The position numbers and the translations under genes were made by a program. A DNA stretch of 64,000 nucleotides from Vibrio diabolicus (GTDB lineage Bacteria; Pseudomonadota; Gammaproteobacteria; Enterobacterales; Vibrionaceae), in NCBI GenBank assembly GCA_001048675.1, contig CCKK01000003.1, positions 712,802 through 776,801 on the forward strand, written 5' to 3'. The notes under the pieces were generated by a model. The model was given only the letters and a program-made list of their open reading frames with translations, was not told the DNA's origin and made no database searches. Positions 17,919-29,391 of this stretch are shown here, one piece after another. Every line of letters begins with the position of its first letter. The stretch's first letter is position 1.

Positions 17919-18557
17919 TCAGTCCAAAAGGCGCAAGCAATTGCTCTTGTTGCCAATCACAAATTTAACACCAAACAGAGAAACGCGGCGAACATCTAGC
18001 CCGTCTAGTTCGACATGAGTCAGATCACACTGCTCAACGTTAAAGGTTCCCCATTGTTCTGGCGAGAATTCGCAGCGAGATAAATCCGAGCCTTTGAGAG
18101 TTGCCCCTGCGAGGTTCGCACCGTTCCAACGGTTTTCAAAGAGGTCACATTTTTCTAGTAACACTCGTTCGAAGTTACAGTAGGTGAGGTTGCAGCCAGT
18201 AATAAAAGCAGAACAGAAAAACATGGTGTTACTGACGCGATTAGCAAAGTTCGCACCTTGGAAGTTTGCCCCTTTGAGATCGCACTTACGCAGCTCCAAG
18301 CCCATACAATTTGCGCCGTTAAACAGGCTCATCGCCAACATACAGTTCGTGAAGCTGGCATCTTTTAAGTTCGCGAAGCGAAAACTACACCCTTCTAGCG
18401 CTTTGGATTCGATAAAGCGACAGTCGATGAACTTAGCATCGCGCAGATCGGCATGGTCGAAACTGCACATATAAAAGTGGCAGTTTTTAAAGGTGGCATT
18501 CTGAAAATCGTGGTGAGAAAAGTTTTCTCGTTCAAAAATGAGATCGGTTTTTAACAT
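17919..18557 (-). CDS. qnr: Qnr-family pentapeptide repeat protein (fluoroquinolone-protection type)
   Basis: This 212-residue protein is made almost wholly of pentapeptide repeats (A(D/N)LxX pattern, as in FANLKDASFTNC and KGANFQGANF). That predicts a right-handed quadrilateral beta-helix that mimics DNA and binds DNA gyrase and topoisomerase IV. Repeats are interrupted near residues 45-54 and 103-116, as in the loop-bearing Qnr proteins. Position 115 is Cys, the form known for the chromosomal Qnr of V. parahaemolyticus, where most mobile Qnr have Tyr. It is chromosomal, with no mobile element nearby. I see no LexA box upstream. Confidence 0.9.
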   Translation of the reverse strand: MLKTDLIFERENFSHHDFQNATFKNCHFYMCSFDHADLRDAKFIDCRFIESKALEGCSFRFANLKDASFTNCMLAMSLFNGANCMGLELRKCDLKGANFQGANFANRVSNTMFFCSAFITGCNLTYCNFERVLLEKCDLFENRWNGANLAGATLKGSDLSRCEFSPEQWGTFNVEQCDLTHVELDGLDVRRVSLFGVKFVIGNKSNCLRLLD

Positions 18558-18885
18558 GTCTTCTCCTTAGCTGCGAGCAGACTAGCACTCCAAGTGACTG
18601 ATTTTCCAGAAAAATAACTTCTTGTATTTCAGTGTTTTACAAACCCCTCAAATCGCAATTTTAAGGGGTCAAACGAGCGTTTTAAGTGGGTTGTTTTTTG
18701 AAAATAGAAGACGTAGAGGAAGAAAAAAGTTTTTGCTGGCTACGAGCCCTAGCGAGAGGATTCGTGTTTTTGAGTAGGCATGGCTTCTCACACGCACAGT
18801 TTGCATTACAGAATTGTATCCGATTTGCATAATTTGTTGATCGGTATGGCGTTTCTCTATACAAAAAACCTATATTTTTCACAAA
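18558..18885. other. Intergenic region between qnr and the ompW promoter
   Basis: It holds the qnr promoter side and AT-rich sequence. A 66-residue minus-strand frame here (18682-18882) is Ser/Asn/Arg-rich without family features and overlaps the ompW promoter region; I do not call it. Confidence 0.4.
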
Positions 18886-18927
18886 TTGATTTCCATCAAA
18901 ATAGTAGGGTTTCTATGTGCTAGATTG
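18886..18927 (+). promoter_or_regulatory. FNR box and class II promoter of ompW
   Basis: TTGAT-TTCC-ATCAA at 18886-18899 is a perfect match to the FNR consensus TTGAT-N4-ATCAA. A TAGATT -10 candidate at 18921-18926 would start transcription near 18933, putting the FNR centre at about -41, the class II activation position. In E. coli ompW is FNR-activated under low oxygen, so this fits. Confidence 0.75.
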
Positions 18928-19053
18928 CGCGCAGCTCAAAAAAATATAGATGCCCGTGTGCTTCAAGGCGATGAGTTTACTTGAAATCTAAGGCCAGTCA
19001 GCAGGCACACCTTTGGGTACGACATAACGAAGCCCTATAAAAGGAAATAAAAA

Positions 19054-19700
19054 ATAGAAAAAAACAAATCTGCAGTCTAGCAGTGGTTGCTGCACTCGTG
19101 TCACCAAGTGTTTTCGCTCATAAACAAGGTGACTTCGTTCTTCGTGTTGGTGCGGCGTCTGTCGTTCCTAATGACAGCAGCGATAAGATTCTTGGTTCTC
19201 AAGAAGAATTGAAAGTGGATTCAAATACGCAGCTTGGTTTGACGTTTGGCTACATGTTCACAGATAACATCAGCCTAGAGCTTCTAGCAGCAACACCATT
19301 CAGCCACGATATCTCAACAGATTTGTTAGGTCTTGGTGATATCGCGGACACCAAACACCTTCCACCAACGCTTATGGTTCAGTACTACTTTGGCGAGCCA
19401 CAAAGTAAGTTCCGTCCATATGTTGGTGCAGGTCTCAACTACACCATGTTCTTTGATGAGGGGTTCAATAGCACGGGTAAAGGCGCTGGCCTTTCAGATC
19501 TTAAGTTGGATGACTCATTCGGTCTAGCAGCGAATATTGGTGTGGACTACATGATCAACGATCAATGGTTCCTCAACGCTGCTGCGTGGTACGCAAACAT
19601 TGAAACAGAAGCAACTTACAAAGCAGGTGGAGCGAAGCAAAAAACCGACGTCAAAATTAACCCTTGGGTATTTATGATCAGCGGCGGTTACAAGTTCTAA
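19054..19700 (+). CDS. ompW: OmpW-family outer membrane protein, start codon disrupted
   Basis: The protein is an 8-strand beta-barrel of about 214 residues: signal peptide ending SVFA, mature start HKQGDFVLRVGAASVVP, C-terminal GGYKF with the terminal Phe needed for barrel insertion. The frame is open back to 19041, but no ATG begins it. Where ATGAAAAAAACAATCTGC would be expected the sequence reads ATAGAAAAAAACAAATCTGC, which is two extra A bases. An AAGGA ribosome site at 19041 is correctly placed for the lost ATG. The first usable in-frame start, GTG at 19083, would destroy the signal peptide. Probably sequencing error; otherwise the gene is poorly translated. Confidence 0.85.
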
Positions 19701-19854
19701 GAAAAACCAGTAGTTACACGCACATTACTATTATTGGCATGACTTTGGGGGCGGTTACGGGGACTGCCCCTCTTTTTTATCCTCGTTTTGATTGCACATC
19801 ATTTACTCCACTTAGCAACACGTAAAATTGGATCTTTACCTTGCAAATCATTTT

Positions 19855-19910
19855 ATTGTCCGAAGATCGAAAAGTCCTACACTGATCACATAATTGAACA
19901 AGTGGACAAT
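19855..19910. repeat. Spaced inverted repeat upstream of the efflux operon
   Basis: ATTGTCC at 19855-19861 and GGACAAT at 19904-19910 are inverted 7-mers with 42 bases between, ending 4 bases before the emrA-like start. It could be a regulator site, or chance; the second arm also overlaps the ribosome-binding region. Confidence 0.25.
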
Positions 19911-19914
19911 ATAA

Positions 19915-20940
19915 ATGAGCGACGACATCGCAAAGCATTCTTCCTCCAGATCTAAGCTGGTAAAAACTCTTTTCTTTACTCTCTGTGTTATCGCATTTGG
20001 TGCGATGTATTGGTCTTGGCAGTATTCAGATAGTCATCCAAGCACGGAAGATGCCTACGTTAGGGCAAAAATTTTGTCGGTAGCCCCTCAAGTAAAAGGC
20101 CAAGTGGTTTCTGTGGATGTCAAAGACTTCCAATCTGTTAACAAAGGTGATCTACTGCTGAAGATTGATTCGCGCCCATATCTGTTGGCAGTGAAGCAGG
20201 CAAAAGCGGCATACCAATTGGCGGTCCAGCAACATGACGTTGCCGATAAGCAGGTAACTGAAGCCGTTGCGGGCTTAGATGCGGCGCGCTCTAACCTGAC
20301 AGAAGCGCAAGTGGAGTACAAACGTACGGATTCCTTGGTGAAACGCAAACTGGCGTCGGACCAAGATTTAGATACGGCGAAAAACAAACTAGCCAATACC
20401 CAAGCGAGCCTAGAGCAAGCGCGCGCGACGGTAGAAAAAGCCATTGCGAACCGTGGTGAAGAAGGCGCAGAGGCTGCGGTCGTTCAACAAGCGGCCGCTC
20501 AGTTAGCGCAAGCGGAGCTGAACTTGAGTTACACCGACATTACGTCACCAGTGGATGGCATTGCCGGTGAAATCAATACGCACGTAGGCTCGGTCGTTAG
20601 CGTGGGTCAAACGCTGTTCCCTGTTATTTTAAAAGACAGCTATTGGGTACGCGCGAACTTTAAAGAAACCGATCTTACGCATATTAAACCTGGCATGCAT
20701 GCGGATGTGGTGATTGATATGTACCCAGACGTGGTGTGGAAAGCAACGGTAGAACAACTGTCGCCTGCGAGTGGTACATCGTTCTCCTTGATGCCACCAG
20801 AAAACGCAACGGGTAACTGGGTCAAAATCAAACAGCGTTTCCCTGTACGTTTGGCATTAGAAGTACCAGCCGATGCGCCGCAACTTCGCGTGGGTGCGAG
20901 CTCAGAAGTCACCATTGATTTGCAAAGTAGCATGCAATGA
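19915..20940 (+). CDS. EmrA-like membrane fusion protein (HlyD family)
   Basis: This is a 341-residue protein. One N-terminal transmembrane helix (about residues 17-36) is followed by a biotinyl-lipoyl-like half (PQVKGQVVSVDVKDFQSVNKGD), a long alpha-helical hairpin (about 95-190), the second lipoyl half with SPVDGIAGEINTHVGSVVS, and a beta-barrel domain. It links an inner-membrane pump to an outer-membrane channel. Its stop overlaps the start of the DHA2 pump by 4 bases (ATGA), so they form an operon. No outer-membrane factor is encoded here, so a TolC-like protein elsewhere is presumably used. Confidence 0.94.
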   Translation: MSDDIAKHSSSRSKLVKTLFFTLCVIAFGAMYWSWQYSDSHPSTEDAYVRAKILSVAPQVKGQVVSVDVKDFQSVNKGDLLLKIDSRPYLLAVKQAKAAYQLAVQQHDVADKQVTEAVAGLDAARSNLTEAQVEYKRTDSLVKRKLASDQDLDTAKNKLANTQASLEQARATVEKAIANRGEEGAEAAVVQQAAAQLAQAELNLSYTDITSPVDGIAGEINTHVGSVVSVGQTLFPVILKDSYWVRANFKETDLTHIKPGMHADVVIDMYPDVVWKATVEQLSPASGTSFSLMPPENATGNWVKIKQRFPVRLALEVPADAPQLRVGASSEVTIDLQSSMQ

Positions 20941-22427
20941 ACCATCAAATTACGGCAGACAAACGGGGAATTGCCACCGTCGCCGTGATGCTTTCTGCCA
21001 TCATGGTGTTAATCGATATGACCGTTGCGAACGTGTCGCTATCGCACATGATGGGCGCGTTGGGCGCAACAGCAGACCAAATTACGTGGGTGCTGACGGG
21101 TTACAGCATGGCGGAAGCGATCTTCATTCCGATGACCAGTTTCTGGGTGTCGCGCTTTGGTGAACGCAAAGTCATGCTGGTTGCTGTGATCGGTTTTGTG
21201 ATTGCCAGTGCGCTTTGTGGGCAAGCACAGTCGCTTGAAGAGATGGTGCTATTTCGCATTATCCAAGGCGCTTTCGGCGCGTCGGTGATTCCATTGGCGC
21301 AGTCGACGTTAGTGCAGATTTATCCGTATGAGCAAAAAGGCAAAGCGATGGCAATTTTCTCCATCGGCATTTTGCTTGGTCCTATTTTGGGCCCAGTTGT
21401 GGGTGGCGTGATCACCGACAACATTAACTGGCGCTGGATATTTTACATCAACTTGCCATTCGGTTTGATCTGTACCTCTTTGATTTATCGCTATATCCAT
21501 ATCGACAACAAATCCAAACCTAACTTTGACTGGTGGATCATCGGTTACATGGCGTTAGGTGTGGGCGCGTTGCAGTTTGTGTTGGATAAAGGGAACGAAG
21601 AAGACTGGCTCAACTCACGCATGATTCAGACGGCGATATTGCTCGCGGTCATGGGATTGGTGATGTGGATCTATCGCAGTTGGAAAACCAAAAGCCCAAT
21701 AGCGCCATTATGGCTGCTTAAAGACCGAAATCTTATGGTCTCGTCATTGATGATTGCCGTGGTGTCGATGGCGATGTTTGGCCTGACGACTCAACAACCG
21801 ATGTTGTTGGAAAGCTTGCTGAATTATCCGGTCTCAACCACTGGCTTATTAATGGCACCGCGTGGATTGGCGTCAGCGGCGATGTTAATTTTGGTGATTA
21901 AACTCAATCCGCAATTCGATCCCAGAATCAAAATAGTCTTTGGTTTGAGCTGCATCGGGATTGGTAGTTATTTGATGACGCAATACTCACTGCAGATCGA
22001 TACATTTTGGATTGTGATGCCGAGTATGATTCAGGGGATGGGGCTTGGTTTAACTTTCTCGACGCTGTCCACCTTGGCGTATTTAACGATTCCGAAAGAG
22101 CAATCTGTCGCGGCGGCAAGTATTTACAATCTGTTCCGTACCATTGGTAGTTCGTTTGGTATCTCTATCGCCACCACGTTCCAATATCGTGACAGTCAGC
22201 AACAATGGCATGCGCTGGGAGAGGGTATTAATCCTTATAATCCTAACTTGCATGACTGGGCGGCCAATCAGGGGCTTTCCATTACCGATCCGGTTGCGTT
22301 AGAGCAATACCAACAGATGTTGCAGCAGCAATCGCAAATGGTCGCGTTTGTGCACACCTTCCAGCTTGTGGGAGTGATGTTCGTGATCATGATGCCGATG
22401 CTGGTTTTCATCCGGTCGCGTGAATAA
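20937..22427 (+). CDS. EmrB-like drug efflux MFS transporter (DHA2, 14 helices)
   Basis: This 496-residue membrane protein has the DHA2 antiporter signature in VLIDMTVANVSLSHMMG at the first helix and motif C region GILLGPILGPVVGGVIT. The length and hydrophobic pattern fit 14 transmembrane helices. With the fusion protein upstream it should export hydrophobic compounds in exchange for protons. The substrate cannot be predicted. A strong terminator follows 33 bases after the stop. Confidence 0.94.
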   Translation: MNHQITADKRGIATVAVMLSAIMVLIDMTVANVSLSHMMGALGATADQITWVLTGYSMAEAIFIPMTSFWVSRFGERKVMLVAVIGFVIASALCGQAQSLEEMVLFRIIQGAFGASVIPLAQSTLVQIYPYEQKGKAMAIFSIGILLGPILGPVVGGVITDNINWRWIFYINLPFGLICTSLIYRYIHIDNKSKPNFDWWIIGYMALGVGALQFVLDKGNEEDWLNSRMIQTAILLAVMGLVMWIYRSWKTKSPIAPLWLLKDRNLMVSSLMIAVVSMAMFGLTTQQPMLLESLLNYPVSTTGLLMAPRGLASAAMLILVIKLNPQFDPRIKIVFGLSCIGIGSYLMTQYSLQIDTFWIVMPSMIQGMGLGLTFSTLSTLAYLTIPKEQSVAAASIYNLFRTIGSSFGISIATTFQYRDSQQQWHALGEGINPYNPNLHDWAANQGLSITDPVALEQYQQMLQQQSQMVAFVHTFQLVGVMFVIMMPMLVFIRSRE

Positions 22428-22459
22428 CAACAAGTTCAGGTGAACTGTGTCAGAGAACG

Positions 22460-22497
22460 CCTCTCAAGTTGTGTCAGCTTGAGAGGTCGTTTTTTAT
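22460..22497 (+). terminator. Intrinsic terminator of the efflux operon
   Basis: CCTCTCAAG and CTTGAGAGG form a 9-bp stem with a 9-nt loop, followed by TCGTTTTTTATT. Confidence 0.9.
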
Positions 22498-22524
22498 TGG
22501 ACGGTGTCAGTGAAAGAAGGACGT

Positions 22525-22770
22525 TTACTCAAACGTCACTTCATCAAAATGCGGATTGGCTTTGAGCGCGCGCATTGCAACTAATTGTTCAGTCGGGAAG
22601 GCGATGTGCTCACCATCCATATCTAAAAACAAGCACTCTTGTCGCTGCATGTCGTAGCCTGTGTCGAACGCGTTGCCCTGATGAGTTTCACCATTTTTTA
22701 GTGTGATCTCGATCGGGAGCTTAAACATACAGGCGATTTCAATAAAATCGTATTGGCTGCAAGTCACCAT
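22525..22770 (-). CDS. Rof-like Rho-binding antiterminator
   Basis: This is an 81-residue protein with an ideal AAGGAG ribosome site. The pattern (MxxCSQYDFIEIACMFKLPI, then EITLKNGETHQGNAFDTGY) matches the Rof/YaeO fold: an N-terminal C-x-x-Y-D-x-(I/L)-E-x-A-C helix and a small beta barrel. E. coli Rof binds Rho and blocks RNA entry, reducing termination. The family assignment rests on the motif and length; activity is inferred. It is convergent with the efflux operon and divergent from the next hydrolase. Confidence 0.75.
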   Translation of the reverse strand: MVTCSQYDFIEIACMFKLPIEITLKNGETHQGNAFDTGYDMQRQECLFLDMDGEHIAFPTEQLVAMRALKANPHFDEVTFE

Positions 22771-22950
22771 AGTTTTCTCCTTTCAAACCGACGCAGTATT
22801 CAGAAGGTTTGAGAACCGTATCCTTAAATAGAAGACGTTTGATTGAAACTGAATCTTCATCTTACACCTCATTTTGGTCACGAAATAGACATACACGCAC
22901 GTTTTAATAAACCTACTGTTGAGCGTTCGCAAGCGAGACAAAACTACGAT

Positions 22951-24078
22951 ATGTCTGAAACGATACTTAAGCGCACATACCTAACGAGTGAACAAAAGCC
23001 AAGTTCACTGATTCCGCCTCAAACCTACCATGCGCAGTTGGCGCACCGTGTTCACCACTCGCCTCAATTTGAAAACGGCCGCGTTAAAAACGAGATGCCA
23101 AATGTGCCTAGTCCGCAATCATTCTGGCAGGTGTGTTGGAGTTATCTTGGTGGTAGAACGCCGTTGAGTCCTAACGAACATCTGCCACATTCCCCAATTC
23201 AACCTACGCAGTTTGCGCAGCGAAGTGAATCGATGCGCCTTGCTTGGCTGGGCCATTCCACTATGCTGGTGGAGGTCGATGGCATTCGAATTCTGACCGA
23301 TCCGGTATTTGATTACGCTTCTCCGTTCATCGCAAAAGCGTGGTTTGAACGCAATATTCCCAATACTCACGCCAGAGATTGTTTGCCGATTCCTGAAATT
23401 ATCGTGATTTCGCACGATCATTACGACCATTTAGAAGCATCGACCATACGTTTCTACGCCGATAAGCCCGTGACGTTTTATGTGCCCTTAGGGGTTGGCA
23501 AGCATCTGATAAAGTGGGGCGTTTGCGCAGACAACATCGTGGAATTCGATTGGTGGGATAGCGTGCACTATGCTGGAATCGAACTGATTTGTACGCCCGC
23601 TAACCATAATTCGGGTCGTACTTATTTCGATAAAAACTCGACCTTGTGGGCTTCTTGGGTCATCAAAGGCAAAGAAGAGACGCTCTATTTTAGTGGCGAT
23701 TCAGCTTACGATTCGCACTTTTCCGAGATCGCACAGCGATGTGGGCCAATCGACATTGCCTGTTTGGAAGTGGCTGCCGATGTAAAAGGCCAAGGTTATC
23801 CGGTCGAAAACTGGGGGCACATGCAGGCTCATCATACCGTGCAAGCGTTTCGCGATTTAAATGCGAAAAAACTGTTGCCAGTACATTGGGCTACATACGA
23901 ACTGTTTACTCACCGCTGGGACGAACCGATTTTAGATTTGCTTGCCCATTGTCAAAAAGAACATATAACGCTGCTGACGCCAATGCCGGGGGAGAGTTTT
24001 TACGTTCATCAAGAACATATAAATAAACAATGGTGGCGAGAAAAAGAAATATGTGAGCCAGATATAATTTTGACTTAA
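22951..24078 (+). CDS. Metallo-beta-lactamase-fold hydrolase (UlaG/NAPE-PLD-like)
   Basis: This is a 375-residue protein from the ATG at 22951; an in-frame TTG at 22843 would add 36 residues that look unrelated. It has the full metal site: HDHYDH in IVISHDHYDHLEA, then YFSGDSAYD, and late His residues in WGHMQAHHTVQ and PVHWATYEL. The WLGHSTMLVEVDGIRILTDPVF start is characteristic of the RomA/NAPE-PLD-like group, which hydrolyses phosphodiester or lactone bonds. No signal peptide is seen. Substrate unknown. Confidence 0.9.
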   Translation: MSETILKRTYLTSEQKPSSLIPPQTYHAQLAHRVHHSPQFENGRVKNEMPNVPSPQSFWQVCWSYLGGRTPLSPNEHLPHSPIQPTQFAQRSESMRLAWLGHSTMLVEVDGIRILTDPVFDYASPFIAKAWFERNIPNTHARDCLPIPEIIVISHDHYDHLEASTIRFYADKPVTFYVPLGVGKHLIKWGVCADNIVEFDWWDSVHYAGIELICTPANHNSGRTYFDKNSTLWASWVIKGKEETLYFSGDSAYDSHFSEIAQRCGPIDIACLEVAADVKGQGYPVENWGHMQAHHTVQAFRDLNAKKLLPVHWATYELFTHRWDEPILDLLAHCQKEHITLLTPMPGESFYVHQEHINKQWWREKEICEPDIILT

Positions 24079-24113
24079 TAACATGATCTTACTTCAATAA
24101 TTATTTTATAAAT

Positions 24114-24147
24114 TAACCTTGTTATTTTCAGAATATAACAAGGTTTT
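24114..24147 (+). terminator. Intrinsic terminator after the lactamase-fold gene
   Basis: AACCTTGTTAT pairs with ATAACAAGGTT around a short AT-rich loop and is followed by TTTAC. Confidence 0.8.
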
Positions 24148-24534
24148 TACTGGTCATTGAAATTCAAAATTTCCATAGGTTCACTTTCCAATTGTGATCT
24201 CACGCTTTTATAAATCGATTGGTGTCATTTTTTGATACTTTTCATCTGAAAATTTGCGCTCTTATCAGAAAAGTTTTAGTAAAAATCTTTGCCATCTTAA
24301 TTTTACTCTTCAAAACAATTATACTGACTATTATCTTGATAAGCCCATAGTGCAATGGCCATAACTTGTTCAGGGTGGGTAAAATGCGTCCAGTTAAAGA
24401 AAAGTAAAAAATTTTAATGGATAAGATATGTTTTACGCCAACAAGATAGAATATTGAGACCAAAATCACAAGAGTAGGACTCTCTTAAATTTATCATCAT
24501 GGATGCTGAATAAATAAAATACAGGCATTGTTAG
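24148..24534. other. AT-rich intergenic region upstream of the HTH regulator
   Basis: No gene is supported here. The sequence is markedly AT-rich and presumably contains the promoter of the HTH gene. A 75-residue minus-strand frame is low-complexity and not called. Confidence 0.4.
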
Positions 24535-25302
24535 ATGAATAATTCTGCAACGTATTTACTTGCTGCTTTACGAGAAAAAATAAAAGAAAAAGGCATTGGA
24601 TATTCCGAGCTTTCTATTGGACTTGGAATCCCGCTTTCTACTATAAAAAGGCAGCTTCACAATACGTCTCTTGGTTTAGATAAAATCTTGTTGTACGCCA
24701 CGCACCTTGATACGGATTTGGTTGAGTTATCCATGCGAGGTAAGCAGCTGCAGCAAGAGAGTGAACAGTTTATCACCGACACCAACAGTGAGATTTTTCA
24801 TCAATATCCTCACTTATTTGATTTTCTTTATCTTTTGCGTCGACCTGAGTGGTCTTTAGAAGAGATCGCTCGGAGATACCAGCTGAGTGATACTTCCGTT
24901 GCGCTCTATTTACGTGCACTAGAAATGATGGATTACATTGAACTGAAAGGGGATAAAAACTATCAATTTAAAGATACAGGCCGCTTTATTTTTGAAGAAG
25001 GTTCACATTTAGACACGCTATTTGCACAGCGCTTTCGTGAAGAAGTGTTTAGCCACGATATTCGACCTCCAATTTGTGTTGGACGCATTGCGATTACCGA
25101 AGAACAAGAAGAAAAACTGGCAAATGAAGTGTACAACAAATTAATTGAGTTTGATGTTCAAAATAAAACCAGTGAAAACAGTCAACGCCTAAAAAACGTT
25201 TTACTCACTTTTACGCCTGGTAATCAGATATTTTTGGCTGACACAATTCCGAATATTAATGGCGATTTATTAAAAGCCATCACTGTCGCTAAAGAAAAAT
25301 AA
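24535..25302 (+). CDS. Helix-turn-helix transcriptional regulator, unassigned family
   Basis: This is a 255-residue protein. Residues about 8-65 form a Cro/XRE-like HTH (ELSIGLGIPLSTIKRQLHNTS is the recognition region). A second winged-helix-like segment at about 98-150 (EWSLEEIARRYQLSDTSVALYLRALEMMDYIEL) resembles a MarR/ArsR-type DNA-binding unit. The C-terminal 100 residues are not recognised. It lies 115 bases upstream of the GH63 lipoprotein on the same strand, suggesting control of that gene or a shared transcript. Confidence 0.7.
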   Translation: MNNSATYLLAALREKIKEKGIGYSELSIGLGIPLSTIKRQLHNTSLGLDKILLYATHLDTDLVELSMRGKQLQQESEQFITDTNSEIFHQYPHLFDFLYLLRRPEWSLEEIARRYQLSDTSVALYLRALEMMDYIELKGDKNYQFKDTGRFIFEEGSHLDTLFAQRFREEVFSHDIRPPICVGRIAITEEQEEKLANEVYNKLIEFDVQNKTSENSQRLKNVLLTFTPGNQIFLADTIPNINGDLLKAITVAKEK

Positions 25303-25408
25303 AAGAATAATTATCAGAAGCTTGTGCTTATTTAGTGCGAGCCGGGCTTCTGCACACTAAAAACACTCATTTATATAAATGAGAATATAAAAATAACGTA
25401 AATAATAG

Positions 25409-28108
<2,700 letters not shown>

Positions 28109-28187
28109 ATCGTACACATTAGGCGCTTTGGATGACCCCCTAGCATTCGTAGCGCTTAACGAACGATAATTCAGTGATAAATAAGAC

Positions 28188-28220
28188 AAACCGGACTGTA
28201 TTGGCAGTCCGGTTTTTTTA
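28188..28220 (+). terminator. Intrinsic terminator after the GH63 gene
   Basis: AAACCGGACTG pairs with CAGTCCGGTTT around a 6-nt loop with a run of T. It may also serve the convergent macrodomain gene. Confidence 0.9.
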
Positions 28221-28240
28221 TGTCTCTTGTCACACAGATT

Positions 28241-28753
28241 TTAGTGCTGGGTCAGGGCGCGTTGCCAAATCGAAAGCATCTCTTCACTAAACAAGTAAAA
28301 GCGCATGTCGAGTGCCGCGTATTCCGGTCTTTGGCAAACGGCCATCGCGACTTCTGCTGCTTCTTGGGGCGGGTAACCATACACTCCGCAAGAAATCGCA
28401 GGCAGTGCCACACTTTGGCAATGCTTGTCGAGCGCGAGATCCAGCGAACGTTGATATGCAGATTCCAACACCGCTTTTGGATCGGCGAATTTATCGTAAA
28501 TCGGGCCAACGGCATGAATGACGTAACGCGCGTTTAAATTGCCAGCCTCAGTAATGCGTGCGTCACCAAACGGGCATCGAATACCGTCGACATCATCAAC
28601 GGCATAACACGCATTGATAAGCGCAGGCCCTGCTGCGCGATGAATGGCACCATCGACGCCACCTCCGCCGAGCATTCTCGGGTTTGCTGCATTCACGATG
28701 GCATCGACATGTGCGGTGGTGATGTCGCCTTGGACTAACGAGATCGCGTTCAT
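28241..28753 (-). CDS. ymdB: Macrodomain O-acetyl-ADP-ribose deacetylase (YmdB-like)
   Basis: This 170-residue single macrodomain has the ADP-ribose-binding motifs VNAANPRMLGGGGVDGAIHRAAG (the NAAN and GGGG-VD loops, about residues 20-42) and the second loop PAISCGVYGYPPQEAA. Members hydrolyse O-acetyl-ADP-ribose, and E. coli YmdB also modulates RNase III. It is cytosolic. The VOC gene upstream, 58 bases away on the same strand, may be co-transcribed. Confidence 0.93.
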   Translation of the reverse strand: MNAISLVQGDITTAHVDAIVNAANPRMLGGGGVDGAIHRAAGPALINACYAVDDVDGIRCPFGDARITEAGNLNARYVIHAVGPIYDKFADPKAVLESAYQRSLDLALDKHCQSVALPAISCGVYGYPPQEAAEVAMAVCQRPEYAALDMRFYLFSEEMLSIWQRALTQH

Positions 28754-28811
28754 TTTTTGAGCCTTCTACAATAATGAGAAACAAATGGTCAGTAACACAG
28801 TTAAGTGTAGC

Positions 28812-29237
28812 TTACTCATCAATGACTTGAGGTTTTAACTCGACGACATTTCCTTCCGGATCATGTATATAGAGTGATCTACCGAACCCTTGTGCGCCAT
28901 ACCGCTTCGCAAACTCTTCGGTTTCAATGCCGTTCGAACGCAGATATTCCAGTATTTCATTTTCGGAAAAAGGCGCTAGTTGCAGGCAAAAATGGTCAAT
29001 ATTACGACCATTTTGAACTGGTGGCTTTCCGCCAAGTTGCCCTAACTCGCTGTCTACCGTCACCACATCAATCAATGCGTTACCAGCCCTGAGCTGGGTT
29101 AAACCAAGCTCCATTACTTCGCGCTCGACAGGGCAGCCCAAAATATCTCGATAGAAATGCAACATGGCGTCGAGGTTGCACGTTCTTAGCACAACATGAT
29201 CAAGGGCTTGGATTGCGATTGGGTTGTTGGTGGGCAT
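28812..29237 (-). CDS. VOC-family protein (glyoxalase/dioxygenase fold)
   Basis: This 141-residue protein has two paired beta-alpha-beta-beta-beta modules: LDHVVLRTCNLDAMLHFYRDILG at the N-terminus and IDHFCLQLAPFSE in the second half, ending with YIHDPEGNVVELK, the usual Glu ligand region. Metal ligands His13, His/Asp in the second module and Glu are present in pattern. It resembles the YaeR/virulence-protein-like small VOC proteins. Substrate unknown. Confidence 0.88.
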   Translation of the reverse strand: MPTNNPIAIQALDHVVLRTCNLDAMLHFYRDILGCPVEREVMELGLTQLRAGNALIDVVTVDSELGQLGGKPPVQNGRNIDHFCLQLAPFSENEILEYLRSNGIETEEFAKRYGAQGFGRSLYIHDPEGNVVELKPQVIDE

Positions 29238-29391
29238 GCTTCACTCCTTTTGTGCGGTTATGGAAAAGTATACGACCTGAACGTCCATATTGATCGTTAA
29301 GCCATTTTTAACATATGCGCATTTAGTCATAAAGAGTGCGTTTGAGAAGAGAGAAAGAGTTTTTGGCGCAACGCCTTGATGTGCGACCGAG

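Noticed and set aside
12100..18557. A mobile or horizontally acquired island carrying qnr
   Set aside because: No insertion sequence, integrase, attachment repeats or tRNA junction; neighbouring genes are typical single-copy Vibrio families.
18682..18882. Possible small Cys-containing protein between qnr and ompW
   Set aside because: No ribosome site, low-complexity Ser/Arg composition, and it runs into the ompW promoter region.
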